From: Streptomyces sp. A012304
Lineage (GTDB): Bacteria > Actinomycetota > Actinomycetes > Streptomycetales > Streptomycetaceae
Direction: 5' to 3'
Length of the DNA: 35,882 nucleotides
Assembly (NCBI RefSeq): GCF_026008495.1
Contig: NZ_BQUN01000179.1
Span: 1-35,882 of the forward strand
Shown here: positions 6,993 to 14,958 of the stretch, one piece after another
Layout of the letters: every line of letters begins with the position of its first letter
Numbering within the stretch: the stretch's first letter is position 1
Position numbers and translations under genes: made by a program
Notes under the pieces: model-generated
Databases searched by the model: none
What the model was told of the DNA's origin: nothing
What the model saw: only the letters and a program-made list of their open reading frames with translations

Positions 6993-7748
6993 ATGACCTC
7001 CGTACAGGGAACAGCCGTGGACATCCCCACCGAGGACGGCGTCGCGGACGCCCATCTCGCCCATGCCGGCGACGGGACGCCCCGTCCGGGTGTGCTGCTG
7101 TACCAGGACGCGTTCGGTCTGCGTCCGCACCTGCGCGCGATGGCCGACCGGCTCGCCGGGGCCGGGTACACGGTGCTGGTCCCGAACGTCTTCTACCGTC
7201 ATGGACGGGCCCCGGTCGTGGAGTTGCCCGAGTTCATCGACCCCGCCGCCCGCCCGGAGATGTGGCAGCGGCTGAGGCCGGTGATGGAGTCCCTGACCAA
7301 CGACCTGGCCATGCGGGACGCCGGCGCCTGGCTGCGGTGGATGGAGCACAGTCCGCTCGTCGCCGACGGGCCGGTCGCCCTGACCGGCTACTGCATGGGT
7401 GCCCGGCTCTCCCTGCTGACCGCCGGCACCTACCCGGACCGGGTCGCCGCCGCGGCCGGTTTCCACGGCGGGCGGCTCGCCACCGACGCGCCCGACAGCC
7501 CGCACCTGGTGGCCGACCGGATCACGGCCGAGCTGTACTTCGGTCACGCCGACGACGACCCGTCCCTGCCGCCCGAGCAGATCGAGCGCCTGGAGCGGGC
7601 ACTGACCTCGGCCGGCGTCCGGCACCGCTGCGAGGTCTACGAGGGCGCGCCGCACGGCTTCACCCAGGCCGACACGGCCGCGTACCACGAGGAGGGCGCG
7701 GAGCGGCACTGGACGGAGCTGCTGGATCTTCTGAAGCGCACGTTCTGA
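6993..7748 (+). CDS. Dienelactone hydrolase family alpha/beta hydrolase
   Basis: 251 residues. The nucleophile elbow is GYCMGA with Cys134, typical of dienelactone hydrolases, which use Cys rather than Ser. Asp187 or Asp188 (GHADDD) and His221 (APHGF) complete the triad. QDAFGLRPHLRAMADRLAGAGY at residues 38-59 is the family N-terminal block, split here by position only. Such enzymes open lactones or cleave esters in aromatic catabolism, but no other catabolic gene is near, so the substrate cannot be assigned. Start chosen at ATG 6993, after AGAGAGGCAG as ribosome site. A strong terminator follows 9 bases after the stop. Confidence 0.9.
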   Translation: MTSVQGTAVDIPTEDGVADAHLAHAGDGTPRPGVLLYQDAFGLRPHLRAMADRLAGAGYTVLVPNVFYRHGRAPVVELPEFIDPAARPEMWQRLRPVMESLTNDLAMRDAGAWLRWMEHSPLVADGPVALTGYCMGARLSLLTAGTYPDRVAAAAGFHGGRLATDAPDSPHLVADRITAELYFGHADDDPSLPPEQIERLERALTSAGVRHRCEVYEGAPHGFTQADTAAYHEEGAERHWTELLDLLKRTF

Positions 7749-7757
7749 CCCTCCCCC

Positions 7758-7791
7758 GAGGCGCCCCGGGGTGAAGGCACCGGGGCGCCTC
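7758..7791 (+). terminator. Strong intrinsic-type hairpin after the hydrolase gene
   Basis: GAGGCGCCCCGG (7758-7769) is perfectly complementary to CCGGGGCGCCTC (7780-7791), a 12-bp stem with a 10-base loop that starts 9 bases past the stop. There is no T-run. Confidence 0.75.
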
Positions 7792-7806
7792 CTACCGCCG
7801 CCATCA

Positions 7807-7848
7807 TTGACATGCCCACATCCCGATGCGACGGTGAGAGCGCTCTCA
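7807..7848 (+). promoter_or_regulatory. Promoter and LacI-family-like operator of the GH64 glucanase gene
   Basis: A perfect -35 TTGACA (7807-7812) is followed after 17 bases by a weak -10 GACGGT (7830-7835). Starting at the last base of the -10 is the perfect 14-bp palindrome TGAGAGCGCTCTCA (7835-7848). It closely resembles the TGGGAGCGCTCCCA box of CebR, the LacI-family repressor of cellulose use in Streptomyces, with two symmetric substitutions. Its place over the start site fits repression lifted by a glucan oligosaccharide. No LacI-family gene lies in the window. Confidence 0.72.
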
Positions 7849-7895
7849 ACAAGGTACGGACCAACCCCACAGGCCTACCCTCACGGAGGTGGAGA

Positions 7896-9089
7896 GTGCT
7901 TCGCTCACTCAGGTCCCGACTGGCGGCAGCGGCGGGAGCCGCGGCCCTGGTCGGCGCGTTGCTCACGCTGGGACCCCCGGCGCACGCCGCGGTTCCCGAC
8001 ACCATCCCCCTGAAGATCACCAACAATTCCGGCCGCGGCGAGCCGCTGTACGTCTACAACCTCGGCACCCAGCTGTCGAGCGGCCGGCAGGGCTGGGCCG
8101 ACGCGGGCGGCACGTTCCACGCCTGGCCCGCGGGCGGCAACCCGCCCACGCCCGCCCCCGACGCCTCGATCCCGGGTCCGGCCGCCGGGCAGTCCACGAC
8201 CATCCGCCTCCCGAAGTTCTCGGGGCGCGTCTACTTCTCCTACGGGCGGAAGCTTGTCTTCCGGCTGACCACCGGCGGGCTGGTGCAGCCGGCCGTGCAG
8301 AACCCCGCCGACCCCAACCGCGACATCCTCTTCAACTGGTCCGAGTACACGCTCAACGACTCCGGCCTGTGGCTCAACAGCACGCAGGTCGACATGTTCT
8401 CCGCGCCGTACGCGGTCGGCGTGCAGCGGTCCGACGGGAGCGTGAGCAGCACCGGACGGCTCAGGCCGGGCGGCTACAACGGCTTCTTCAACGCCCTGCG
8501 GGGACAGCCCGGCGGCTGGGCGAACCTGATCCAGACCCGCCCCGACGGCACGGTCCTGCGCGCGCTGGCGCCGCTGTACGGCGTGGAAACCGGGGCGCTG
8601 CCGAGGTCGGTGATGGACGACTACGTCAACCGCGTCTGGCAGAAGTACGCGACGACGACGCTGACGGTGACCCCGTTCGCGGACCGGCCCTCGATCAAGT
8701 ACCACGGCCGGGTCTCGGGCGGCGTCCTGCGCTTCACCGACGGCTCGGGGGCCGTCGTCACGAGCTTCCAGAAACCGGACGCGGACAGCGTCTTCGGCTG
8801 TCACCGGCTGCTGGACGCCCCCAACGACACGGTGCGCGGCCCGATCTCCCGCACGCTGTGCGCGGGCTTCAACCGGTCGACCCTGCTGGTCAACCCGGAC
8901 CAGCCGGACACCACGGCGGCGAGCTTCTACCAGGACCCGGTGACCAACCACTACGCCCGCAAGATCCACGCCCAGATGGCCGACGGGAAGGCCTACGCGT
9001 TCGCCTTCGACGACGTCGGCCACCACGAGTCCCTCGTCCACGACGCGGCACCGCGCCAGGCGTATCTGACGCTCGATCCGCTGAACTGA
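7896..9089 (+). CDS. Secreted GH64 beta-1,3-glucanase (laminaripentaose-producing type)
   Basis: 397 residues from GTG 7896, which follows GGAGGTGGA at a good distance; an upstream GTG at 7812 precedes the operator and is rejected. The N-terminus is an Arg-rich start, a hydrophobic core AAAAGAAALVGALLTLG and an AHAA cleavage site, a Sec or Tat-like signal. The mature part opens with PLKITNNSGRGEPLYVYNLG, as in family 64 and thaumatin-like glucanases. It continues with GRVYFSYGRKLVF, FNWSEYTLND and GCHRLLDAPND, and ends with FAFDDVGHHESLVHD, all in family order. It hydrolyses fungal or algal beta-1,3-glucan outside the cell. The stop is 1 base from the stop of the convergent peptidase gene. 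Confidence 0.92.
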   Translation: MLRSLRSRLAAAAGAAALVGALLTLGPPAHAAVPDTIPLKITNNSGRGEPLYVYNLGTQLSSGRQGWADAGGTFHAWPAGGNPPTPAPDASIPGPAAGQSTTIRLPKFSGRVYFSYGRKLVFRLTTGGLVQPAVQNPADPNRDILFNWSEYTLNDSGLWLNSTQVDMFSAPYAVGVQRSDGSVSSTGRLRPGGYNGFFNALRGQPGGWANLIQTRPDGTVLRALAPLYGVETGALPRSVMDDYVNRVWQKYATTTLTVTPFADRPSIKYHGRVSGGVLRFTDGSGAVVTSFQKPDADSVFGCHRLLDAPNDTVRGPISRTLCAGFNRSTLLVNPDQPDTTAASFYQDPVTNHYARKIHAQMADGKAYAFAFDDVGHHESLVHDAAPRQAYLTLDPLN

Positions 9090-9090
9090 C

Positions 9091-11094
9091 TCAGCCGGCG
9101 GTCGGGGCGGCGTCGGCGGCGGGCGCCAGGTGACGGCGCAGGAAGTCGATCTGGGGCCGCAGCGCGTCGTCGGTGAGCGGCGTGCCGACGGGCCGGTGAC
9201 CGGCGCCGGGCAGCAGCACCAGCTCGTGCGGGCGGCCGGCGGCGCGCAGTGCGGCGGACAGCCGCAGGGTGTGCGCGGGCGGGACCTTGGTGTCGGCGAG
9301 GCCGTGCAGGAGCAGCAGGGGCCGGGTCAGACGGTGCGCCTCGTGAAGCGGTGAGGCCGCCTCGTACCGGTCCGGGTGCGCGTCCGGGTGGCCGAGGAAC
9401 CGTTCCCGCCAGTGGGCGTCGTACAGCCGCTGGTCGGTGACCCCGGCGCCGGCGACGGCCGCGTGGAAGACGTCGGGGCGGCGCAGGACGGCGAACAGCG
9501 CGAGCGTGCCGCCGAAGGACCAGCCGCGGATGCCGACCCGGCCCAGGTCGAGGTCGGGGTGGTGGCGGGCGGCCTCGTGCAGGGCGGTGACCTGGTCGTC
9601 GAGGGCGGGTCCGAACAGGTCGCCGTGGACGGCGCGTTCCCAGTCCGGTCCGCGCCCGGGCGTGCCGCGGCCGTCGGCGACCAGGACGGCGAAGCCGTGC
9701 TCGGCGAACCACTGCGCGAGCAGGGTGTTCGGGTCGGTCTCCGCGGTGACGCGCTGGGCGCCCGCCCCGCCGTAGGGGTCGAGGAGGACCGGCAGGGACC
9801 CGCTGCCGGGGCGGTGCCAGGAAGGAAGGTGCAGACGGGCGCGGAGCTCGCTCGGGCCGAGGCGGAGGGAGGTGGCACGCATCTGGAGCACCGGGCGTTC
9901 GGCGTAGGAGGAGACGGCGAGGGGCGGTCGCCCGGGCCGGACCACGGTGACGTCCCGGTGCGCGCCGCGGGCCTCGCACACCAGGGTGGCGGCGCGGCGC
10001 GCTCCCGTGTGCACGGCGGGCGCCGAGGTCAGCCGGCGTGCGCCGTGTCCCGCCCGGTAGGTCCACAGATGGGTTTCGGTGGGCTCCTCGGAGGCGGTGA
10101 ACAGCACGTCGTCGCCGTCGACGCCCAGCACCGCGCGCAGGTGGAGTCCCGGCGGGGTGACGGGGACGCCGTCGTCGAGGAGGTGCCGGGTGCCGCGCAG
10201 GTCGCGGTGGGTGAGCAGGGCGCCGGAGTCGATACGGGCGGGCAGGCCGGGGACGAGGTGCAGCCACGGCTCGTCGCGCTGTTCGTGCAGGACGGCGGTG
10301 CGGCCGTCGGCCGGGTCGACGGTCAGGAAGCGCAGGGTGCGCTGGTCGCGGGACTGGACGACGGCGTAGGGGCCGTGGCGGTCCCAGCCGGCGCCGACGA
10401 GGTACTCGTGGGCGTCGCGGTCCCAGGGCACCGGCAGGCGTGAGCCGTCGAGGCCGACGAGCCACAGGGTGACCTCCGCGTTGGGCGTCCCGGCGGCGGC
10501 GAGCCGGCGCGGGCCCGGGGTGCCGCTGTACGTCGGCCAGGGGCGGACGCGGCTCCGGTCGGCGCGGGCGACCAGCAGGCGGGTGCCGTCCGGGGACCAC
10601 CAGTGGCCGCGCGGATCGTCCGGTGAGGTGGTGTGCGTGTGCTCCGCCGACCCGAACTCCACGTGCGGGCCGTCCGGTCGGGCCAGGGCCCGGTCGGCGG
10701 TGCCGTCGGCCCGGACGACGCGCAGCGCGCCGGCGTGGAGGTAGGCGATGTGCCGGCCGGTGGGGTCGGGGCGCGGGTCGGACGCCGGACACGGGGTGGG
10801 CAGGCGGCGGGGTTCGGTGTCCGCCGTCCACAGGGCGCCGGCCGCCGCGCAGACGATCAGTCGGGCGGCGCGGTCGGTGGCGTAGGTGTCGACACCTTCG
10901 GGCGGTGCGGCCAGGAGGCGTTCCGTGCCCGTGCGGGTGTCCAGGGACCAGAGGCGGTCGGCGGGGTCGTCGCCCGCGCGGCCGCGCAGGAAGAGGAGGG
11001 TCGAGCCGTCCGGGGTGAGGGTGAAGCGGTGGGGGGCGCCTCGGGTGAGGCGGGCGGTGCGGGCGAGCTGTTCGGGCAAGGGAGCGATGTGCAC
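9091..11094 (-). CDS. S9 family peptidase (prolyl oligopeptidase / DPP-IV-like)
   Basis: 667 residues from a GTG at 11092-11094, preceded by GGAAG; a longer frame to 11157 has no ribosome site and an unusual Cys-rich start. The N-terminal two thirds is a beta-propeller with repeated D-G-S/T-L-L-F-type blades. The C-terminal alpha/beta hydrolase has GWSFGG with Ser526, then Asp601 in HGLADTKVP and His633 in GAGHRP, a full catalytic triad. DPYGGAGAQRV before the nucleophile is the S9 signature. No signal peptide is seen, so it is probably a cytosolic oligopeptidase that trims short, perhaps proline-containing peptides. It converges head-on with the glucanase gene with only base 9090 between stops. 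Confidence 0.9.
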   Translation of the reverse strand: MHIAPLPEQLARTARLTRGAPHRFTLTPDGSTLLFLRGRAGDDPADRLWSLDTRTGTERLLAAPPEGVDTYATDRAARLIVCAAAGALWTADTEPRRLPTPCPASDPRPDPTGRHIAYLHAGALRVVRADGTADRALARPDGPHVEFGSAEHTHTTSPDDPRGHWWSPDGTRLLVARADRSRVRPWPTYSGTPGPRRLAAAGTPNAEVTLWLVGLDGSRLPVPWDRDAHEYLVGAGWDRHGPYAVVQSRDQRTLRFLTVDPADGRTAVLHEQRDEPWLHLVPGLPARIDSGALLTHRDLRGTRHLLDDGVPVTPPGLHLRAVLGVDGDDVLFTASEEPTETHLWTYRAGHGARRLTSAPAVHTGARRAATLVCEARGAHRDVTVVRPGRPPLAVSSYAERPVLQMRATSLRLGPSELRARLHLPSWHRPGSGSLPVLLDPYGGAGAQRVTAETDPNTLLAQWFAEHGFAVLVADGRGTPGRGPDWERAVHGDLFGPALDDQVTALHEAARHHPDLDLGRVGIRGWSFGGTLALFAVLRRPDVFHAAVAGAGVTDQRLYDAHWRERFLGHPDAHPDRYEAASPLHEAHRLTRPLLLLHGLADTKVPPAHTLRLSAALRAAGRPHELVLLPGAGHRPVGTPLTDDALRPQIDFLRRHLAPAADAAPTAG

Positions 11095-11150
11095 GTACGG
11101 GCTTCTTCCACCACACCAAGATTTCAAACTTACGTTCGAATCACATCTCC

Positions 11151-11218
11151 CCTCCACTCAGCTCCACTCAAATTCCCTCACATTCGCTCACTTTTCGGTC
11201 ACACCCCGGTCGACTCAC
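11151..11218. repeat. Phased CTCA direct repeats between divergent genes
   Basis: CACTCA, CACTCA, CCCTCA and CGCTCA end at 11160, 11170, 11180 and 11190, a strict 10-base period. They are followed by CGGTCA ending at 11201 and GACTCA ending at 11216. From 11186 they can also be read as 11-base units GCTCACTTTTC, GGTCACACCCC, GGTCGACTCAC. Direct repeats spaced one helical turn are the mode of binding of OmpR/PhoB-type regulators; Streptomyces PHO boxes are 11-base units near GTTCACC. The array lies between the divergent S9 peptidase and MHYT genes. Confidence 0.6.
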
Positions 11219-11309
11219 CCAGGGCACCACTCGGTAAGGGCTTGCTTCGCGGGTCCGTTGCCCGTAGACCTGCCTCCACGAACAGCCGTAACTCTGGGGG
11301 GAGTTGGCA

Positions 11310-12137
11310 ATGGAAGGCACGGTTGACGGGTTCCGGTACGGGGTGGTGACACCGGTCGCGGCCTATGTGATGGCCTGTCTGGGAGGAGCCCTGGGCCTGC
11401 GCTGCATCGTGCGGTCACTGATCGACAGGCAGTCGTGGAAGCCCGGTTGGCTGGCCCTCGGGGCCGCGTCGATCGGCTGCGGCATCTGGACGATGCACTT
11501 CATCGCCATGATCGGGTTCCAGGTGGAGGAGACACGGATCGGCTATCACCTCGGCCTGACGGTGTTCAGTCTCGCGGTCGCGATCGTCGTGGTCGGCCTC
11601 GGCGTGTTCGTCGTGGGCTACCGCGGCGCGGGCCGCGCGACGCTCTGCCTCGCGGGCACCGTCACGGGTCTGGGGATCGCCGCCATGCACTACCTCGGCA
11701 TGGCGGCCATGCAGCTCAACGCGAGCATCCGCTACGACCCGGTCATGGTCGCCCTCTCCGTGCTGATCGCGATCGTCGCCGCGACGGCGGCGCTGTGGGC
11801 GGCCGTCACCATCCGCGGGTTCCTGACCAGTCTGGGCGCGAGCCTGGTGATGGGCGTCGCCGTGTCCGGGATGCACTACACCGGCATGGCCGCCGTCAGC
11901 GTCCATCTGCACGGCACCGTCTCGTCCTGGGCCGGCGACACACCGACCTCGCTGCTGCTGCCGATGCTCGTCGGCCCGGTCGTCTTCCTGCTGCTGGCCG
12001 GCGTGGTGGTGATGTTCGACCCCCTGCTCGTCCTCGGCGACGGCGAGTGGAACCGGCCCCGGCCGCCCGCGCCCGCCCAGGAGGAGCGGTCCGGGCGGAC
12101 CGCCGCCGCACGGTCGTGGAGCCACGGACAGGGGTGA
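11310..12137 (+). CDS. MHYT-domain integral membrane sensor
   Basis: 275 residues from ATG 11310, which follows GGGGGAG by 7 bases; a TTG six bases upstream is less likely. Seven hydrophobic segments are visible. Three MHYT-type motifs lie at segment ends: TMHFIAMIGF, AMHYLGMAAM and GMHYTGMAAV, whose Met/His residues are proposed to bind copper and sense O2, CO or NO. The tail after DPLLVL is a short Pro/Arg-rich cytosolic stretch with no GGDEF, EAL or kinase domain. The signal output is therefore missing in cis, and a partner protein would be needed. The region upstream carries phased repeats that may control it. Confidence 0.9.
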   Translation: MEGTVDGFRYGVVTPVAAYVMACLGGALGLRCIVRSLIDRQSWKPGWLALGAASIGCGIWTMHFIAMIGFQVEETRIGYHLGLTVFSLAVAIVVVGLGVFVVGYRGAGRATLCLAGTVTGLGIAAMHYLGMAAMQLNASIRYDPVMVALSVLIAIVAATAALWAAVTIRGFLTSLGASLVMGVAVSGMHYTGMAAVSVHLHGTVSSWAGDTPTSLLLPMLVGPVVFLLLAGVVVMFDPLLVLGDGEWNRPRPPAPAQEERSGRTAAARSWSHGQG

Positions 12138-12139
12138 GC

Positions 12140-12156
12140 GGGGGCTATCGGCCCCC
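12140..12156 (+). terminator. Short hairpin after the MHYT gene
   Basis: GGGGGC (12140-12145) pairs with GCCCCC (12151-12156) around TATCG, followed by TTCC. It starts 2 bases after the stop. A 6-bp stem only, so a weak terminator call. Confidence 0.45.
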
Positions 12157-12182
12157 TTCCGAACATCCTTGTTGATCATTGC

Positions 12183-12188
12183 TACGGT
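12183..12188 (+). promoter_or_regulatory. -10 element (TACGGT) of the metallophosphoesterase gene, leaderless
   Basis: TACGGT lies 6 bases before the GTG at 12195. No Shine-Dalgarno is present, and the region before it (12157-12182) is locally AT-richer. Confidence 0.5.
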
Positions 12189-12194
12189 GCACCG

Positions 12195-13697
12195 GTGTCT
12201 GACTCCTCACGCGATACCGCCGCGGGCGCCGGCTGGGGCGGCGCCGAGCACGGCGCGTACCGGCAGCTCATGCCGAGCCGCTCCGAGAAGATCTCCTGGC
12301 TGGACCCGAGGATGCTGTGGGCGGCGCGCAACGGGGTGCTGGCGTCCTGGTTCGGTGACCCGACCGGTCGTACCCGCGGCCGCTGGGTCGCGCAGCGCGC
12401 CGCGGCCGGAGCGCCCGCCGACAAGGTGATCCGGCGCGACACCCCGGAGCGGTTCTCGTTCATGGTCATCGGGGACACCGGTGAGGGCGACGACCCGCAG
12501 TACTCCGTCGTACCGGGCTTTTTGAAGGTGAGTCGGGGGACCGACTTCGCCGTCCTGGCCAGCGACGTGATCTACCCCGTCGGCAGCGCCGACGACTACG
12601 GGCCGAAGTTCTTCCGCCCGTACCAGGACTACCGGGCGCCGATCTACGCGATACCGGGCAACCACGACTGGTACGAGGACCTCGGCGCGTTCATGCGCGT
12701 CTTCTGCGACGACGCCCCGCCCCTCGCCCCCGAGCCGGCGCCGCGTCCGCCGAGCCGGGCCTGGCTGCGCTCGCTGCTGTGGCACCGGCCGCGCACCGGG
12801 GACGGCCGACGCCTCGACGAGGCACGGGCGTTGCGGGCGGCGCCCGCCCAACAGGCCGTGCAGCCGGGCCCGTACTGGGCGATCGACGCCGGACCGGTGC
12901 GGGTCATAGGCATCGACACCGGTCTGCTGGGCACGGTCGACGCCGAACAGGGCGCATGGCTGCGCGAGGTGGCGCGGGGCCCCCGTGCGAAGATCCTCGT
13001 CACCGGCTCGCCCCTGTACGTCGACGGCGAGCACCACCCCTGCGCCATCGAGGGCGGCGGCACGGTCGACGACATCGTCCGCGACCCGGCCCACCGCTTC
13101 GTGGCGGCGATCGGCGGCGACATCCACAACTACCAGCGCTATCCGGTGGAGGTGGACGGCCGCACCATCCAGTACGTCGTCTCCGGCGGCGGCGGTGCCT
13201 TCACGCACGCCACGCACACCATCCCGCGGGTCTCCGTGGCGGGCGTCACCGAGCGGGACTTCCGCTGCTATCCGCTGCGCGGCGACTCCCTCGCCTTCTA
13301 CAGCCGCCTCTACGGCCGCCGGCTGCGTCTGCGCCGCTTCTTCACGCTCACCGAGGACGAGGCGACGGCCGTCGTCGCCGAGCGGCTGGGCATCACGCCG
13401 GCCCGCGCGCCGCACCCGTCCGCCAGGGTCACCCGGCGGGTCCGGCTGGTCGCCACCCTGCTGGGCACGGGCCGCCGTCCCGACCGTGCCGCCCGTTTCC
13501 GGCTGCCCGTGCGGAAGATCTACACGCAGCTGTTCTCGCCGAGTTCGGCGACGTACAGTCCGCCGTTCTTCAAGTCCTTCCTGCGGCTGGACGTCTCCCC
13601 GGACGCGGTCCGGCTGCGCTGCTTCGCGGCGACCGGCAATCGGGCCCAGGAGATCGACCCGCCGGTCGAGGACGACGTCATCATCCCGCTGCCCTGA
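12195..13697 (+). CDS. Metallophosphoesterase (calcineurin-like)
   Basis: 500 residues from GTG 12195. The calcineurin-like metal-binding blocks are in order: GDTGEGD (about residue 94), SDVIYPVGSADDY in place of the usual GD-x-Y block, and GNHDWYEDL (about 156). TGSPLY and GGDIHNYQRY (about 310) carry the late His ligands. GDIH.YQRYP and the acid-phosphatase-like spacing fit a family of large actinobacterial phosphoesterases. The first block has Asp-Thr-Gly-Glu-Gly-Asp rather than the common D-x-H, so metal coordination may differ. No membrane segment or signal. Substrate unknown. Confidence 0.85.
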   Translation: MSDSSRDTAAGAGWGGAEHGAYRQLMPSRSEKISWLDPRMLWAARNGVLASWFGDPTGRTRGRWVAQRAAAGAPADKVIRRDTPERFSFMVIGDTGEGDDPQYSVVPGFLKVSRGTDFAVLASDVIYPVGSADDYGPKFFRPYQDYRAPIYAIPGNHDWYEDLGAFMRVFCDDAPPLAPEPAPRPPSRAWLRSLLWHRPRTGDGRRLDEARALRAAPAQQAVQPGPYWAIDAGPVRVIGIDTGLLGTVDAEQGAWLREVARGPRAKILVTGSPLYVDGEHHPCAIEGGGTVDDIVRDPAHRFVAAIGGDIHNYQRYPVEVDGRTIQYVVSGGGGAFTHATHTIPRVSVAGVTERDFRCYPLRGDSLAFYSRLYGRRLRLRRFFTLTEDEATAVVAERLGITPARAPHPSARVTRRVRLVATLLGTGRRPDRAARFRLPVRKIYTQLFSPSSATYSPPFFKSFLRLDVSPDAVRLRCFAATGNRAQEIDPPVEDDVIIPLP

Positions 13698-13811
13698 CCG
13701 GCGACGGCGACCGTGCGGACGCCGGGCCCGGGGCCGTCCGGAATGCGCCGTCCGCGCCTTCGGTTGGCACCGGTCGTACGGCCGTACCGCCCGTGACCGA
13801 TGGAGGAACCC

Positions 13812-14846
13812 ATGCCGCCCACGCCCCGCCCGTTGCGCAAGCTCGGCTTCCTGACCATCGGGCTGTTCGACGAGGAGGACCCGCGCCGGGGGCACGAGTC
13901 CACGCTGGAGATCATCGAGCTGGGCGAACGGCTGGGCTTCGACAGCGCGTGGGTGCGCCACCGGCACCTCCAGTACGGCATCTCCTCCCCCGTCGCCGTC
14001 CTGGCGGCGGCCTCGCAGCGCACCAGCCGTATCGAACTGGGCACCGCGGTGATCCCGTTGGGCTGGGAGAACCCGCTGCGGCTGGCCGAGGACCTGGCGA
14101 CCGTCGACCTCCTGTCCGGGGGCCGTCTCAACCCGGGCGTGAGCGTGGGCCCGCCGATGCGCTACGACCAGGTCAAGGGCGCGCTGTACCCGGACACGGG
14201 CGACGCCGAGGACTTCGGCCACGAGCGGGTGCGGCGGCTGCTGGACTTCGTGCGCGGCAAGCCGGCCACCGACTTCAGCGGCGTCGAGGGCTTCGAGGTG
14301 TTCTCGGACCGGGTGCAGCCGCAGTCCCCGGGGCTCGGCCGGCGCCTGTGGTACGGCGGTGGCAGCCTCGGTTCGGCGCGGTGGGCCGGGGAGCACGGCA
14401 TGAACTTCCTGACCAGCAGCGTCGTCAAGGCCGAAGGGACGGAGGAGGACCCGGACTTCGCCCGGATCCAGCTGTCCCACGTCCGGGCCTTCCGCGCCGC
14501 CCACCCCGACGGCGAGGCGGCCCGTGTCTCCCAGGGCCTCGTCGTGATCCCCACCGACTCCGCCTCGCCCGGACAGCGCGCGAAGTACGCGGAGTTCGCC
14601 GCGCGACGGCTGCCCCGTACGGCCGCCCCGCAGGGCCCGGCCCGCATGCTGTTCGCCCCCGACCTGGTGGGCACCTCCGCCGAGATCGCCGAACGCCTGC
14701 ACGCGCACGCCGCGTTCCGTGAGATCGACGAGGTGGCGTTCGCGCTGCCGTTCACCTTCGCGCACGAGGACTACGTACAGATCCTGACCGACATGGCGAC
14801 GAAGCTCGGGCCGGCGCTGGGGTGGCGGCCGGGCACGGGCGTCTGA
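13812..14846 (+). CDS. LLM-class flavin-dependent oxidoreductase (luciferase-like)
   Basis: 344 residues. ATG 13812 is preferred over ATG 13800 because GGAGG (13802-13806) lies 5 bases before it. The TIM-barrel luciferase-like pattern is clear: LGFLTIGLFDEED at the start, ELGERLGFDSAWVRHRH, TSRIELGTAVIPLGWENPLRLAEDLATVD in parts, LSGGRLNPGVSVG and LWYGGGSLGSARWAGEHGMN in parts. Such enzymes use reduced FMN or F420 to oxidise small organics. The motifs do not let me choose the cofactor, and there is no flavin reductase next door. A hairpin with a T-run follows the stop. Confidence 0.87.
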   Translation: MPPTPRPLRKLGFLTIGLFDEEDPRRGHESTLEIIELGERLGFDSAWVRHRHLQYGISSPVAVLAAASQRTSRIELGTAVIPLGWENPLRLAEDLATVDLLSGGRLNPGVSVGPPMRYDQVKGALYPDTGDAEDFGHERVRRLLDFVRGKPATDFSGVEGFEVFSDRVQPQSPGLGRRLWYGGGSLGSARWAGEHGMNFLTSSVVKAEGTEEDPDFARIQLSHVRAFRAAHPDGEAARVSQGLVVIPTDSASPGQRAKYAEFAARRLPRTAAPQGPARMLFAPDLVGTSAEIAERLHAHAAFREIDEVAFALPFTFAHEDYVQILTDMATKLGPALGWRPGTGV

Positions 14847-14867
14847 CGATCGCGCCGGAGGCGCGCG

Positions 14868-14894
14868 AACAAGGGCTCCAACTGCCTTTGTTTT
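14868..14894 (+). terminator. Intrinsic terminator with T-run after the LLM gene
   Basis: AACAAGGGC (14868-14876) pairs with GCCTTTGTT (14884-14892), with one G-T wobble and a TCCAACT loop. TTTT ends the stem at 14891-14894. It begins 21 bases past the stop. Unusual here for having a T-run. Confidence 0.6.
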
Positions 14895-14901
14895 CCGCTA
14901 G

Positions 14902-14938
14902 GTTCGCGGGGGACGCGCTGTCGTCGTCCCCCGCGAAC
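14902..14938 (+). promoter_or_regulatory. 14-bp perfect leader hairpin before the cupin gene
   Basis: GTTCGCGGGGGACG (14902-14915) is perfectly complementary to CGTCCCCCGCGAAC (14925-14938), with a 9-base loop. It lies just downstream of TAGGTT (14899-14904), which could be a -10, and 8 bases before the ribosome site TAGGAGG (14947-14953). If transcription starts near 14911 or upstream, the hairpin would lie in the 5' leader; otherwise it is a second terminator of the LLM gene. Confidence 0.6.
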
Positions 14939-14958
14939 GCCGCCCGTAGGAGGCTCTT

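Noticed and set aside
7812..7895. Upstream GTG start for the GH64 gene
   Set aside because: It would place the -10 and the operator inside the coding region and put 28 residues before a complete signal peptide; GTG 7896 has the ribosome site.
11095..11157. N-terminal extension of the S9 peptidase to an ATG at 11157
   Set aside because: No ribosome site, lower GC, Cys-rich odd sequence, and it would run into the phased repeat array.
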